Shown piece by piece: positions 12,831 to 24,450 of a stretch of DNA of 64,000 nt; positions within the stretch are counted from its first letter, which is position 1; each line of letters begins with the position of its first letter. The notes below the pieces were generated by a model. That model was not told where the DNA came from and made no database searches. It saw only the letters and a list, made by a program, of their open reading frames with translations. A program made the translations under genes and the position numbers. Source of the DNA: Pohlia nutans (lineage: Eukaryota; Streptophyta; Bryopsida; Bryales; Mniaceae); assembly GCA_022496805.1 (NCBI GenBank), contig CM040086.1, positions 11,410,501 through 11,474,500 on the forward strand, written 5' to 3'.

Positions 12831-14099
12831 TGTCCCTCGAGCTTTATATGTATCATTAGTAAAAAAGAGGTATTTGCACACCAATGAATAGTCTTATAGT
12901 AGATGCTCAAAGATGTGCTATTTATAACATTTGGTAGCCTTCATGCCCTATACTTTATCTTTGTGCACTCTCATATCACCTTCGAGTTCTACGTGTCCAC
13001 TTAGCTATTGATGTTCAAAGTCATGTTGGATGTGGAATATTCCACACCTTCTACTGTAATGTCAAGGCAAAACGAAAACATGCTACTAAATGTTACATTC
13101 TTTGGTGTTCAAACCACCCTTTCTACTAGTGTAAATTTGTTCACATAATCCGTCTCTTCATACATTCAAATACAAAATGTTCTTGAATATGTTGATGTGG
13201 TGAAATAGTATAACAATAGCATATTCGTACTAAAAGTCACGTGCAAAAGTATATAAATAAAGAGTAATGATGTGAGCAACTAATTTAACCCCTACCAATG
13301 ACCCAATGAGACTAAAATTTGGTCACCAAGGTTCTAAAGGTTAACTCACACTAACTTCTCAAATAAAATGTAATTTCTCTTATTGTATTAGCTTATATCA
13401 TACGATTAATGCAAAATAGAAATCGACTACTACACTTGTAATTCTATATAGCATAGGCCACATTATTGGAACATCTTTTTATTAATGAGAACTCCTTCAA
13501 TTAAGAAACCAAAATTGATTGAGCTATTTCAAATAACAACTCTTATTTATTTGTCAAGTAAAAATAGATCTTTACAAGTCTACATACCAACGTTGAACAA
13601 AACAACATGAACCAACATTAATTGAAAAAATTGTATAAACTTTTATATTTCTAGGACCACTTTACACTAAGAGTCAATGTCAATTTGTAAAAAAACAACA
13701 TTCAATCCACTCTTTCTGAGAGTAAAGTAGTTGTGAACGACCTCAAGGCCTTTATACCAACACTCAAGGCCATTTTTTCAAAATTAGTTCTTCGTGAGCT
13801 CGCAACAAGTAAAGGAAGAAAATAGGGTCCTACTTAAATGGAAAGCGAATTTGTCACCTAAGGGCCGTTTCTCAATTTATCACAACCTTTCTCTTATTGA
13901 CCTCGGAGGCCATGATACTTTCAAATTTGCCCCAATTTGAAACGGCATGGACACTTAGTGTAGAGAGAATTTAAGTATAATTACTATGAGCTCTTCTAAT
14001 TAAGCAACATACTCCCATTCGTACGCCATAGGAGTTCAATATGTTTTTGCGATGGATCTCTTCATTTGCTTTCAAAATACTACTCGCAAGGGATAGATT
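12831..14099. other. AT-rich intergenic DNA, no gene seen
   Basis: A TTAACCCCTACC terminus occurs at 13285, with AAAGGTTAA about 60 bp later; this might be an internally deleted TTAA element but is too short to call. Nothing else is recognised. Confidence 0.4.
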
Positions 14100-14600
14100 C
14101 AAACAACTTGGCGTCAAAATTGAAATCATGTCCACGACACCATAAACCAATCACAAGATGACACATGGCATATTTCTGTGACAAAAGTGAATTACTCCAT
14201 CTTAAAACCGAGGATAAAAATAAAAATTATGTATCACATTATTTGATATCCACACTAGATAGATTTAAAAACCTACCCTATGTCATGGTCAGTTTTGATA
14301 TAAATTAATCAATGTTTGTTAAAAAGTGGCACATGTCATCTTGTGATTGGGATATGGTGACGTGGAACCCTCAAATTTGACATAAGAATTCAATTTCCTC
14401 ATTCTACTCTAAATGGATGTTTTATCTAAATAAAACAGTAAAAAACTACCCTACATTGTGGTCAATTTTGATATTAAAATGACACATGTTACCATGTGAT
14501 TGGAATATGGTGACGTGGAGCCCTCAAAATCTGACGTGGCAATTCAATTTCCTCACAACATTACCCTCACTTACCGTACTAGAAATGGACGATCTATCTA
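14100..14600. repeat. Direct and inverted repeat cluster
   Basis: A block containing GTGATTGG, ATATGGTGACGTGGA and AATTCAATTTCCTCA occurs twice on the plus strand (around 14343 and 14496, about 153 bp apart). Once more it appears inverted around 14115-14170 (ACCATAAACCAATCACAAGA). This gives a foldback with one arm duplicated. No element ends are clear. Confidence 0.6.
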
Positions 14601-15067
14601 AACAAACAGTGTCAAATGAACGGGAGCCAGTGAATCGCTAGCCACAGCCTGAGCCACAAACGAAGCGTGATCATCATACACTCTCGCAAATTACTGACAG
14701 CTGGCGGCTTCCGTTCCAGTACAAAGTCCTGGCTGTTACATAAACAGTCCCCCTTTAGGGCAGATCAGCCTTGGAGAAGGTTCAGTTGGGGCCGAATAAT
14801 AATGCCAATGATAAGACCACAACGTAAGTTAAGTTCGATCTCAACATCCGTCCCCGTCTGTTGTAAATGTGAATATTTAGTGCATCAAATTCTGCCTTGA
14901 AATTGGCGCCATGCATTACGTAGAGTGATGTGGGTTTGGGCCTTTGGGGGATATGCAAATACATAACAAAAAAATTGGTACTATTTCTGCCTCGCTGGCA
15001 CTTGACTTTATATAATTTTCGCACTTGTGGATCTTGTATGGGAGATTGGGAGAGCCCACCATCAATT
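14601..15067. other. Intergenic, no gene recognised
   Basis: Open frames of about 80 residues occur on both strands, but their translations show no domain and they overlap each other. I treat them as chance. Confidence 0.4.
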
Positions 15068-15199
15068 GAGTTATCCGTAAAGTCACCTTGAGTTTGATGA
15101 ATCTACAAAGAATTTTGCATTAATATACTCCTTTTTGTTCACTCTCAATAGTTAAAAGGTGTTTAAGATTTTGGTGGTCTATTGTTATTAGGTGTGTGA

Positions 15200-15668
15200 G
15201 AGCATCCACACCCATTCTCGCCAAATGGGGCCGCGATCCCAGATGGCGAGCCCGGGCTCCTCAACGTCCCTCACCGGGACTCGCCATGCAGTCGGCAGCG
15301 TCACGGCCGCGCCAGATTTGAGACTCCGCTCGCCATTGTTCAGGGTCTTTGGAACTTCATGGCGCGCCCCTTTTGCGGGAACTTTTCGGAAGATTCTGTC
15401 TTTTTTTTGTGGTCGGATCAGGGTCGGATTTATTTAGTTCGAGGCCCTGCCCACCTCAGCAGTGTTTCCGGCCATGGCGCAAGCAAGGCGCCTCCTTTTA
15501 GCCTGCCGGGCTGGCCCTCCCCGATCTGCGCCCTGAAAACTCGGAAAATGACAGGTCTTTGGCGAGTGCGGGTGAGGCACCGAAATTGTGGCGAGTGAAT
15601 CAGTCGCTGTAGAGCCCTCCAAATACCTTTTAGCGCGCGGATTGTGGCGAGAATGGGTGTGGATGCTC
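15200..15668. mobile_element. GC-rich GAGCATCC MITE no. 1, 469 bp
   Basis: Perfect 24-bp terminal inverted repeats begin GAGCATCCACACCC and are flanked by TGA on both sides (15197-15199 and 15669-15671). A 3-bp target duplication fits PIF/Harbinger-type elements. The element is far richer in G+C than its neighbourhood. ORFs crossing it (79-111 residues, several frames) have low-complexity Arg/Pro-rich translations and are judged spurious. Confidence 0.8.
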
Positions 15669-15671
15669 TGA

Positions 15672-16079
15672 GAGCATCCACAGTGGTCCTCCTCAAGCCG
15701 GGACCGGGCTCAATTTTCAGGGGCCGCACCCTGTTCCCACCCACACCGCGACTCGCTATCTCCACACCTTACTTCCGGCCCCTGAAAAAGTCGACCCCCG
15801 CTCGTCAACCAAGCGAGTCAGACTTTTGTCCCTGTACCGTAAATCCTGCGAAACCGTTAGAGGCGTCAGAGTTTGTCTTTAGCGACTTACTGTGCGCGGG
15901 TGAGGGGCTGCGCGGTGAAGGGGCTACGTCGTGGGGGCCACGTGGCCGCGGGGAGCTTGACGCGTTGCTTTTGGTGAGGAGCGGTGGAGGCCCTCGACGC
16001 CAGGCCGGAATATCTGAAATTTGGGGCCCTATACACACTTCCCCGACTTCCGGCTTGAGGAGGACCACTGTGGATGCTC
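15672..16079. mobile_element. GC-rich GAGCATCC MITE no. 2, 408 bp
   Basis: About 30-bp inverted repeats begin GAGCATCCACAGTGG. It shares the TGA at 15669-15671 with the preceding MITE and has another TGA at 16080-16082. The two share only the first 11 bases of their ends, so they are related but distinct. The 149-residue open frame crossing it is a GC-rich artefact. Confidence 0.8.
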
Positions 16080-16329
16080 TGAGAGGTGTGTAACATCTTG
16101 GTGGTCTTCAAAAGTTTTCAAAAGTTTTCTAACACCAAGAAAGGAGCTAAAAAACTTTTGAAAGCTTTTGAAGACCACCAAGCTTTTACAAACCTCTTAC
16201 ACACCTAATAATGATAAACCACCAAGATCTTCCACACCTTCTAACTATTCCGAGTGAAGAAATAAGATTATAATAAAAAAAAATTCATGGTATCTTTTTC
16301 AAAATTTGATGGACTTTAAGGATAACTCA

Positions 16330-16843
16330 AATGTCTCTTAAAACTTGTATCTATTTTTGAAACTTGAGGACACTTTATTCCATTGTTAATTTTTTTGTTA
16401 TTCCAAAAACAATTCTTTGTGTATTATTTTATTTTATTTTGGCACAAGCCAAAATTTATTCCACTGCAAAAAGAATAATACAGCAACCCATAATACAATG
16501 GCGGTGTCAGATCCTATTGAATTAACTTATGATGAGGACATTTTTTTAAATTTTTAAATTTTTAAATTTGTTTTTTAGGCAGAAAGAAAGAGAATCTTTA
16601 CTGCGAAGAATTTAAGTTGAGGACATCTAAATATGTTTTCTGTATACAGTAAAATAAATGAGTTCTGTAGAAAAAAGAGCACCTTATCTCACTTGCTGGG
16701 TATAATTTACCACAGTAGCCGACAAATAGCTACACTTCCTTCCATGTGGGTAATGCAATGGTACTGTATACTGCAGGTGGAGTACAGGGTCGGCAGAAAA
16801 TATTTTTTAAAAGAAATGATTTTTTTGTTTTTTTGGGAGATAA
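16330..16843. other. AT-rich intergenic DNA, no gene seen
   Basis: An 86-residue frame near 16633-16893 runs into the PIF-like element and shows no domain. Nothing else is identified. Confidence 0.4.
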
Positions 16844-17273
16844 TTAGGGGCGGTTTACACTATGGACCAAGAGCCATGACCATGGAATTCTAAAATCTGT
16901 GATTGGAGGTCCCCAAAAATGCTAAAATTTCCCAAATGGATAATGTTTTCATGGTCTCCTTGATTATAGTTGAGTCGAAGCAAATGCCTCGACTCAACTA
17001 TAATCTAGGAGACCATGGGGCTCAAAAATCATTGATTGGCTAGTGTTCAATTGTTTAAAGAGAAAGGAGGAAAAAGGGGAGGATAAAAGAGAGAATGATG
17101 AGCTTAAACTTGTCCCGGTCTAAATCCACTTTACACTACAAAGAGTGACCAAGTCATTTAAAATTGCATTTTTGATTTTTCATGGTCACGGCTCTTGACC
17201 AAGAGCCATGACCATGAAAATGATTTAATTTTCTTGGTCATGGCTCTTGGTCCATAGTGTAAACCGCCCCTTA
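16844..17273. mobile_element. PIF/Harbinger-like MITE with TTA duplication
   Basis: Element 16847-17270 has long inverted repeats starting GGGGCGGTTTACACTATGG, about 38 bp with the GACCAAGAGCCATGACCATG part. Perfect TTA target duplications lie at 16844-16846 and 17271-17273. Inside is a second, independent hairpin at 16950-17017 with about 31-bp arms. The ends resemble those of the element at 46280. Confidence 0.85.
16950..17017. repeat. Internal 68-nt hairpin
   Basis: Arms beginning CATGGTCTCCTTGATTATAG and their near-perfect inverse enclose a loop of a few bases. It lies inside the PIF-like MITE but is not part of its terminal repeats. Confidence 0.75.
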
Positions 17274-17833
17274 GCCCCTCACCTCTCTTCAGATTTGGAG
17301 AATTTCAATAAAATGTAACCAAGAGAGATATTCGAACTTGATATATGAATAAAAGGTTATGAAATTCTGATTCTATCCATACTATTAGATCTGTGATTGT
17401 TGTCACCAATATTTTTGTATAAAATTTGAAACTTAAAATTGAAAATTCTTTTTAAATTTGATTACGAATAAGATATTGACATTTTGTACAAGAAATTTGT
17501 TGTGATTGGTTGAAATGTAATATTTTGATTGTAGTGATTTTTGGGGATTTTTTGGTTGCTTGATTTCATGAGTTGACTTTTTTTAAAACACTTTAACATT
17601 TGAAATCTTTGATCGTTGGAAATTTAAATGTTTTGACCTTATAATTTAGCTGAATCACGACAATATGAAATGAGGCATATTTTTTCCATAAATCATCCCT
17701 TTTCTAATTGGATTGCACATGCATGAAGCTAACTTCCTATAAAACATATAGTAAAAATTTCACATTGCAAAGAGTGAATGACGGATGAGAAAATTGTGTT
17801 TGACCATGTACATCGTCCACGTTTAGGGGTTAG
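17271..17833. mobile_element. Family A element flanked by TTAG, 563 bp
   Basis: The left end is TTAGCCCCTCACCTC and the right end is CACGTTTAGGGGTTAG. The interior is typical family A. Both flanks read TTAG rather than TTAA: either a variant target or parallel decay. The neighbouring PIF-like MITE inserted into the TTA of this left border. Confidence 0.7.
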
Positions 17834-19279
17834 AGATATTTGCATAGTAGAGAAAAGAAGGGTTGCTAAAGTTGTGTTCAGGAAAAGTACCAGCTCTAAC
17901 GCATTAAGAAGGTGTGTTTGGAGGTGAAAAAAACAATTGCATTGTGGAATGTATTTTCGGAAAATAAATAAATGGGTGAGTGATTTAGCCCATTGTTAAG
18001 GCGTACCATTAGGGATGGTGCCGGAGTGGTTAAAAGCATACACCTCAAAAGCTTCAATGAGCATCATCTACTTCTATTTCAAGGCTAGTACATTATTGCA
18101 CACCCCGCATCTTGCTTGTGGTATGAAGTTTACGGTTCTCTTCAAATACAAGATGGGCTGCAGATATCCAAGTCACCTAATGTCTTATTTTGTAGATATA
18201 TATATATATATTTTTTATTTTATTTTCAAATTTTCTTTATGGTGAAGAAGAGAATCTTGAAGAACGTTCATAAATATTTCATTGTTGCATTTAATTTTTT
18301 TAATAATTGAATATTTGGCTCATATGTGCTCATCTTTCCATTTGTATATGAGTATAAGGCAGTTTCCCAATTCCCATGACTTGTATCTATTATTAGTAAA
18401 CAAACATGTTAACTATTAATAAATACTTGTTATTTTTTGTGAGTTTATTCATTAGTTTTTAGAGGTTTCGAACGCACTAAAAAATATTTTTATTTTAATA
18501 TTATAAGAATAAGTTATAAATTTTTGAAATCGTGCTTATAACTTTGTCAAATGCATGAGTAGGTCTACTAGTAGAAAAGGTGGCGCTCCTCATGGAGATG
18601 CCCACACAAAATCATTGTGCACGTGTAGAATTGGGCTCTACTTGCCTAAGCATCTCCCTCGGCATTGCCATCTTTTCAATTCTTTTACATTTAGTCAAAC
18701 CTAGATTTTTTTTTTAACTTTGGATCTATAAACAAGCTCTTGTAGAAACTAGTACACCAATTAGCCTATTAAGTGCCCGTGGTACTAATTCTCGAAGCAC
18801 CCGCAACTTTGTAGAATTTCAAAATTAGTGCAGGCTGAAATTTCCATGTCACACTAATTTTACTTCATAATGATATTTAGTATCACCTTCGCTAATTCCC
18901 CACACGCACTATAAACCCTTCCTCACTAAATGGGATAATTAATGTACCTCATAATCATTGTTTTTCCTTTATTTATTTTCTTGAACCTTAACTGGCGACA
19001 AAAAAATGGGGAAAGAATATTCGGCAAAATCTTAAAATTACAATCATATTCAGATAGAATTCTTCATATTTTGATAGTTCTCTTCACAAAATCTAGCTAT
19101 CTTCGCTATGAATACAGAAGAAACCTGGCTAAAAGATCCAAAATTTCTCACTTTTTTCCTTAACAAAAAAAATGCCATATTTTGTAGAGAAATCTGGCAA
19201 CCCATAGCAAAAAACCAAAAACAAAAAAAAACAAAAAAAACAAAACACATTGCTCGTAAGCAGGGTGGGCCAGGTTAAC
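17834..19279. other. AT-rich intergenic DNA with small repeats
   Basis: A tRNA-like stretch (GGATGGTGCCGGAGTGGTTA, near 18013) lacks a B box and is not called a tRNA. A decayed CACTA-like mini-element spans about 18566-18680. The segment about 18770-18920 has a diverged inverse copy at about 63640-63810 (shared pieces such as ATCATACTAAATATCATTATG). No gene is seen. Confidence 0.45.
18566..18680. repeat. Decayed CACTA-like mini-element
   Basis: CTACTAGTAGAAAAGGTGGC on the left and TTGCCATCTTTT on the right correspond to the ends of the better preserved 118-bp copy at 51802-51919, with the shared middle piece CATCTCCCTCGGCA. Confidence 0.6.
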
Positions 19280-19698
19280 GTAGGAAAACCAAAAACGGTT
19301 AATACCCTCAAGGCGTGCAGTAGAGTTGTAGTAAAGCAAGGAGGTGGTAGACCAAAAATGGAGAATTTTTGCATGACCAAGATTACTAAAAATTTACTAA
19401 AAATTACCAAATTTTTTTAAATTTAGTTAACCGTTTTAGGTGTTTTCTGTGTTTTATGTGTAGAAAAGGATACCACCACGTTCACTTCAGGAAGAGTCTA
19501 GTATACAAGAAGGGGGTTTGACAAACTTCCCACTTTGAGAAATTGTAGATAATTATTTACGGGGAATAAAAATATGAAACAAAAAAAAAAAAATTCTTCA
19601 TCATTTCTTCTTCTTCATCTCAAAAAAATTTCACATAATTTCTAACTCCATTCCTTCTAGTCAAATCACCTTATTTTCACCGTTTTTGGTTTTCCTAC
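19280..19698. repeat. 419-bp segment with perfect 20-bp inverted ends
   Basis: GTAGGAAAACCAAAAACGGT at 19280 is matched exactly by its inverse ending at 19698. No target duplication is evident. It is a likely non-autonomous DNA element of unknown type. Confidence 0.65.
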
Positions 19699-19931
19699 CT
19701 TACATGCTCATCCAGAGGTTCGTCTCAACACAAGAGACAACAGGTAATGAGTAGGGACGGCAGTTGAAGGGAAAATTAGTCAAGCAACATAACTGTATGT
19801 TGAATTTCCACAGTAACTTACTTAGCAGCAGGACCAATTTATTCTTTTCCTAGGTGGTGAAATATTGTCAGAAGGGATATTCATTTTTACAAAGAGCTAA
19901 ATTGGTACCCAAAACTAGTTCCTATAATCCT

Positions 19932-20609
19932 TTAACCCTTAAACGTAAAAGCAAGCCCCACGGGCTTGGTATAAAGGAATAATTGGAGAAAAAAGTTTCA
20001 TTTCTCTACCAAATCAAGCGAGACTTGTTGCAATCAATCCCCTAAGTTCCCAAAGAGACCATTTTTGAGTTGTTGTTCGATTTTAATGGACTGCCCAAAG
20101 CAAAAAAAAAAAATTTGAAAAAAGAAAAGATATTTTAAAATATTACATCAAGTCTACTTTTCAATGCAATTTGAATTTGTCAATCCGAGTTAAACTCCAC
20201 CACGTAATTTTTTAAAAAGTGAATCACCTCAACATTGTCTTAGTGTTATAAAATTTACTTTTGGAGAAAGTAATGATGTTCCCTCCGCCATTTCTTTGCT
20301 TTTTTGAATCCATTGTTTCTTTTGCTTTTTTAAAGTATACGATAGATAAAACAAATTTTAACTAATAGTGCTCAATTTAAACTCTAAAAATTGAAAATTA
20401 TAATTTATACAAATTTTCAAAGGCTAGTGCTTTTAAATTCTTAAAAAATATATCTAAAGTTTAATTTGGGAATTTTGGTTGTACGGATAATTTGTAGAGA
20501 TGATGCCCTAGGTTTTTTCTATTGAGCCAAACTTCATTAGACATATGGAAGGCACATATTATGACACATCTATATCTTGTCAAATACCCCTCGGGCTTTT
20601 AGGGGTTAA
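19932..20609. mobile_element. Composite of TTAA families C and D
   Basis: The left end TTAACCCTTAAACG and the following 100 bp match family C at 55086, including the palindromic AAGCCCCACGGGCTT. From about 20090 it matches family D at 54177 (AATCCGAGTTAAACTCCACC). The right end is GGGCTTTTAGGGGTTAA. It reads as one element inserted into or fused with another. Confidence 0.6.
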
Positions 20610-20869
20610 GATTCATGTGCGTTTGATAACTGCTTCATGGCATTACAGACAATTTGGCACCGTAACCCATGGATTTTGGTCGCATTGATTATAGATTTTG
20701 ATCATAGTCATCATAGATTATTGTCATGGATTTGGTCATGTAAACACTTGCTGGCAATCAAAATACTCCTTCTATACTCACTTAATCCATAGATTTGCAT
20801 CATAGTCAATATACTCGCTCTGTAATCATGGAATTAAGTTTAATCCATGAATTTTAGAGAAAACAACGC
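20610..20869. other. Intergenic, no gene seen
   Basis: AT-rich, with repeated ATCATAG/GGATTTTGGTC-type pieces but no definable element. Confidence 0.4.
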
Positions 20870-21402
20870 TTAACCCTTTGACGCGCCCATTTCTATATAA
20901 TGAACGATGAACAGATTGTAACCCTTCTCTTTACTACATCCCATACGATTTTTCATCCATCCAAATTTTCCTAGGTTCTTGCGCTAGTTGACTACAAGTT
21001 CTGCGATATAGATCCTCAAACTAAGACATTGTGATTTATTTTTTGAATAGCAAAAGTACTTTATGTCAAGTTTCATTCTTAGTTCAAAAAGTGAGACCTT
21101 AACAATGATTTTCTAAAACAAGTAGAATCAAACGATGGTATTATACCATCTCATAGTGCACATTATTCTAAATTTGTCATTGTGTTTTTTTTTGACTAAA
21201 AAATTGTTCATTTGAGATATTTAAGTGAATTTCAAAAGAAAACCTTGCAAAATTTAGTTTAAAAAAAATGATAAATCCAACCGTATAAATGTGATCTATA
21301 CATTGAGATTTACAACTTTTTTTACATGTATCAACTCCATTTTGTGATTCATCAAACATTGTATAACACAACTTTGAAATCAATGGTGGATATGGATGTT
21401 AA
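20870..21402. mobile_element. TTAA element, family E, right end invaded
   Basis: Begins TTAACCCTTTGACGCGCCC; the body matches the family E copy at 34444 (for example TTTTTCATCCATCCAAATTT). Its right terminus is replaced by the family B element that starts at TTAA 21399. Confidence 0.7.
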
Positions 21403-21728
21403 TTCCTAGACGTCCCAACGTCGACAGACTAGATCATGAACAAATTCAAAAACTTGCAACTTTCTCATACAACCTCGGATGACTTTCATCCAAGTCACCT
21501 TTGTAAGCCTATTGAGTTCTCTACCAATCACAATATATTTCTTGTGATAGAGAACTGATGATAACGTTGAAGAGGCCTTCAACTACAAGTATGTCAAATT
21601 TGTTGGGTAGATTTAATGTTTGCAATGGTCCTCTCATGTACACCTTATGTACATCTCATCCATGCTTACATCTATTTTTGAGGCTAGCATCTACTTCTGT
21701 TCAAAGGGTTGGTACGTTTACGCGTTAA
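21399..21728 (+). mobile_element. TTAA MITE, family B, 330 bp
   Basis: Begins TTAATTCCTAGACGTCCC and ends GGTACGTTTACGCGTTAA. It is flanked without gap by family E on the left and family F on the right, sharing a TTAA with each. Confidence 0.8.
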
Positions 21729-22584
21729 CCCTTAACTTCCCAGGCGACCCAAAATGGGTCGCACCAAAAATAAAAAAAGGTTGCAAAACATGCTAAAAGT
21801 GTCCGAATTGAGTGTTTCGAAAGCCTAACCTCTTTAGAATCAAGTTGGCTATAAAAATATGTGTTTGGATCACTAAAAATGTTGTTAAATTTTTTATAAT
21901 AAATAAAGAATGTTGGTCGTTCATGTGCCTGAAGTAGCCTAAAAAGTTGTCAAATTTGCAAATGTTTGAAAAAATGCATGATAATGCATAAATTTTGCAA
22001 AGACATGCAAAGACTAATTGTAGATTATGAATTATAGTTCATTTTCATCAAAATATATTTCAAAAATTCATCATAAATAATTAGATATATAATTTTAAAG
22101 CTATAAACTACCAAAATTCATAAAAAATACAAAATTAATAATTATTTCTTAAATTTCATTATAATTGGCCAAAATTATAATTTTAATAAGATGCTAAAAT
22201 ATTCATTAGAATTCATCTCGTTTAAAGTGATTATTTTAACCAATTCTTGTCTATAATTGTTTAAACTGGTGTTTCTACAATATAAAATATCCTAAATCTT
22301 AGCATCTTATGATTATGTTGTGAACATTATACTTTAAGCCAATTCTATGAAAAAAAATTGAAAAAAAAATCATTTTTAAATTTTTTATGAATATTCAAAG
22401 TTTTTCTTATTAAACTCATTTATAAAAATTCCAAAGTGTTTTAGTGGAATTTAATTGTATAGATAGGATCTATACGTTGTGCATCACAACTTTCATGTTC
22501 TATGGATCTTCTAAAAAGTCATGTAACACATATTTTATAGCACATTTAGTTTATGGCAAAACCCCTCAGGAAGTTAAGGGTTAT
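21725..22584. mobile_element. TTAA element, family F, about 860 bp
   Basis: Begins TTAACCCTTAACTTCCC and ends GGAAGTTAAGGGTTAT (last base decayed). Near the left end lies the perfect palindrome GCGACCCAAAATGGGTCGC. The interior is very AT-rich and non-coding. Confidence 0.75.
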
Positions 22585-23796
22585 AGGGATAATCCATGAA
22601 TTTCAGTGAAAACAAGGTGGTCTTTTTGAGGACCAGAGGGAGTATGATGTTTCGTTTTAAAAAATTGCAGCAAAATCCCCGAGGTGGACAAACATGCATG
22701 GAAGTACCGGTCAAGCGTTTTCCAGGTCTTCAAAGGGAATGGGCCTCATCCAGTGGCCACCATCCTGGCAGACATCAACTTCTGCCAGGGCTCAGTCACC
22801 CTCACTGAATGAAATTTTGCTGTACACATTTTCGTACTCCGCAGGCAGTGTCATGATGCATTCCTTCCAGGCTTCCAGCCACTCTTCTATTCCACAAAAA
22901 CCCCCCAGGGGTAACTTAACAATTACCGGTAGCCCCTAAACATGCAAGGAGCTTCGTGGGGGCCATGCTTGATCGTTTTTCAGGCGAATGCTCATTTTCA
23001 CCTAGTTCCTAATTGTCAAATGAAAATAGTCCTAACTCACAAAGTGTGTGGATATCTTCTACTTTCTAGTTCAATTTACTATTCTTCAAAATTGTTAAAA
23101 CTACATTTTTTTTATAGCACTTTAAAGTTAAAAACCCTAAGGTTTCAATACACAATGTAGAATTTTAAAATTTTATTTATAGATTTAAAAAAAATGTAAG
23201 ATCAACAAGCATGCCACCTACACCTTGTCACCTTGTTGTTCATCATTAATATTTTTATTTTATCTAAATATTTCATATTATTCTTAGCATTTTGTAATTA
23301 CTATGATTTTTACAAAAAATAACTTCAAAAAATCTTATAAAATTTATGTTTGTTTAGATAGTTATGAAAAAATTAAAGTAAATCGGTTTAACAATACCTT
23401 GATTGAGAAAAATACCCAAAAGGTATAATATATTTTAGAAATGTCAAGAATTGACAAAGTTTTACCGGGTAATTGTGGTGTGAACACTTAAGGGTTAAAA
23501 GGTCGTTTGGGTCCCTCTCCACAACCCGTATTTAGCCATATAATCGTTCAATTGTGGTTTAATATATGAATTGTGATATATTGTTACACACATATTGATA
23601 TTATAATGATTATTAATTTTACTTCATACTAAAAAGTGTTTGATCATTGTTATTTTGATGAAATACCACTAAATACAAAATACACTAGACGATCGCAAAG
23701 AGCTTTTGGGCTGTTCAAAGGTCTAAGTTACCGTTTTCCACACCAATGTTCCCAAATTGCGGAATTCATCAATAATTTCTACATGTACAGATCAAG

Positions 23797-23972
23797 AGGA
23801 CGATGATGTTCAATACCTTCATAACAAATGGAGCAAAGCTGTACATCAATGGCATTTGCTCCCTCAAAATATGCACCACGATGAACTTCATCAATGCCAT
23901 ACAGACTGCTCTTCAAGTTGATCCAGGGGGTGTGGCAATGCCCTTGCATGATCTAAGGTACAAGTACCCATA
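23797..23972 (+). pseudogene. Coding-like remnant, unknown
   Basis: A plus-strand frame without an internal stop reads as ordinary globular protein (phrases such as FITNGAKLYING and DPGGVAMPLHDLRYKY). There is no start codon context, the frame is closed on both sides, and I cannot name the family. It could be a captured exon or retro-fragment. Confidence 0.3.
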
Positions 23973-24057
23973 ACTGATAAAACCAAGTTTTTTAGCATGA
24001 AAAATGTAGAAGTTTTAGTGATGAGATATTTTTATTCATAGTGAAACATACATATAC

Positions 24058-24061
<4 letters not shown>

Positions 24062-24126
<65 letters not shown>
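24062..24126. repeat. (AT)n microsatellite
   Basis: An uninterrupted run of about 30 TA/AT units. Confidence 0.95.
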
Positions 24127-24128
<2 letters not shown>

Positions 24129-24194
24129 AATGGTAAAAATAAATGAAAATCCTTAAATTTATTATAAAAACATTGAGTAAAAAGTTAATTGAAA

Positions 24195-24450
24195 CCCGTG
24201 ACTAAGATAGATAGATAGAAACTCTGGTCCTCAAATGGGGGCCGGCGTGAATGAAGTGTATGTTCGTTTAGTTAATGTGCCAGTGCCCACCAGGCAAAGG
24301 TCCATTAATACTAAACTACTCTCCCCTTTTGGGAATAAACACTTTGGGAACCACGAACCGAAACAAACAATTAATTTAAATTAGGTGTTATTTTATTTTA
24401 TTTTATTTATTTTTAAATATCTAGGTGGTGACGAGGTGGCCCGTGACTAA
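24195..24450 (-). mobile_element. SINE-like retroposon copy 1
   Basis: Body 24206-24439 is bounded by an exact 11-bp duplication CCCGTGACTAA (24195-24205 and 24440-24450). Read on the minus strand it ends in a short (TATC)n tail. The core around GCCGGCGTGAATGAAGTGT is shared with the copies at 26508 and 41294. Confidence 0.8.

Larger units (their letters stand above)
15068..16329. repeat. Older foldback split by two inserted MITEs
   Basis: The outer arms (GAGTTATCCGTAAAGTCACC at 15068 and its degenerate inverse ending at 16329) match the arms of the intact 360-bp foldback at 26051-26410, including the inner GGTGGTCT...ATTAGGTGTGT segment. Between the arms sit two GC-rich MITEs (15200-15668 and 15672-16079). 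A further small hairpin (TTTTGAAAGC type) follows at about 16110-16180. Confidence 0.75.
22585..24194. other. Intergenic with possible gene fragments
   Basis: 22640-22900 is less AT-rich and, on the minus strand, encodes a short frame with acidic and aromatic residues broken by stops. 23797-23972 has an open plus frame (see separate entry). A TTAA-type right end (ACACTTAAGGGTTAA, near 23490) lacks a partner. A long (AT)n tract follows at 24062. Confidence 0.4.

Noticed and set aside
13285..13345. 60-bp TTAACCCCTACC...AAAGGTTAA mini-element
   Set aside because: The inverse match is short and imperfect; chance cannot be excluded.
15430..16111. Overlapping long frames (up to 149 residues) on both strands
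   Set aside because: They arise from the high GC of two MITEs with clear inverted ends; translations are low-complexity and overlap in several frames.
18013..18060. tRNA-like sequence GGATGGTGCCGGAGTGGTTA
   Set aside because: It resembles the 5' half of a tRNA, but there is no B box, T arm or acceptor pairing downstream.
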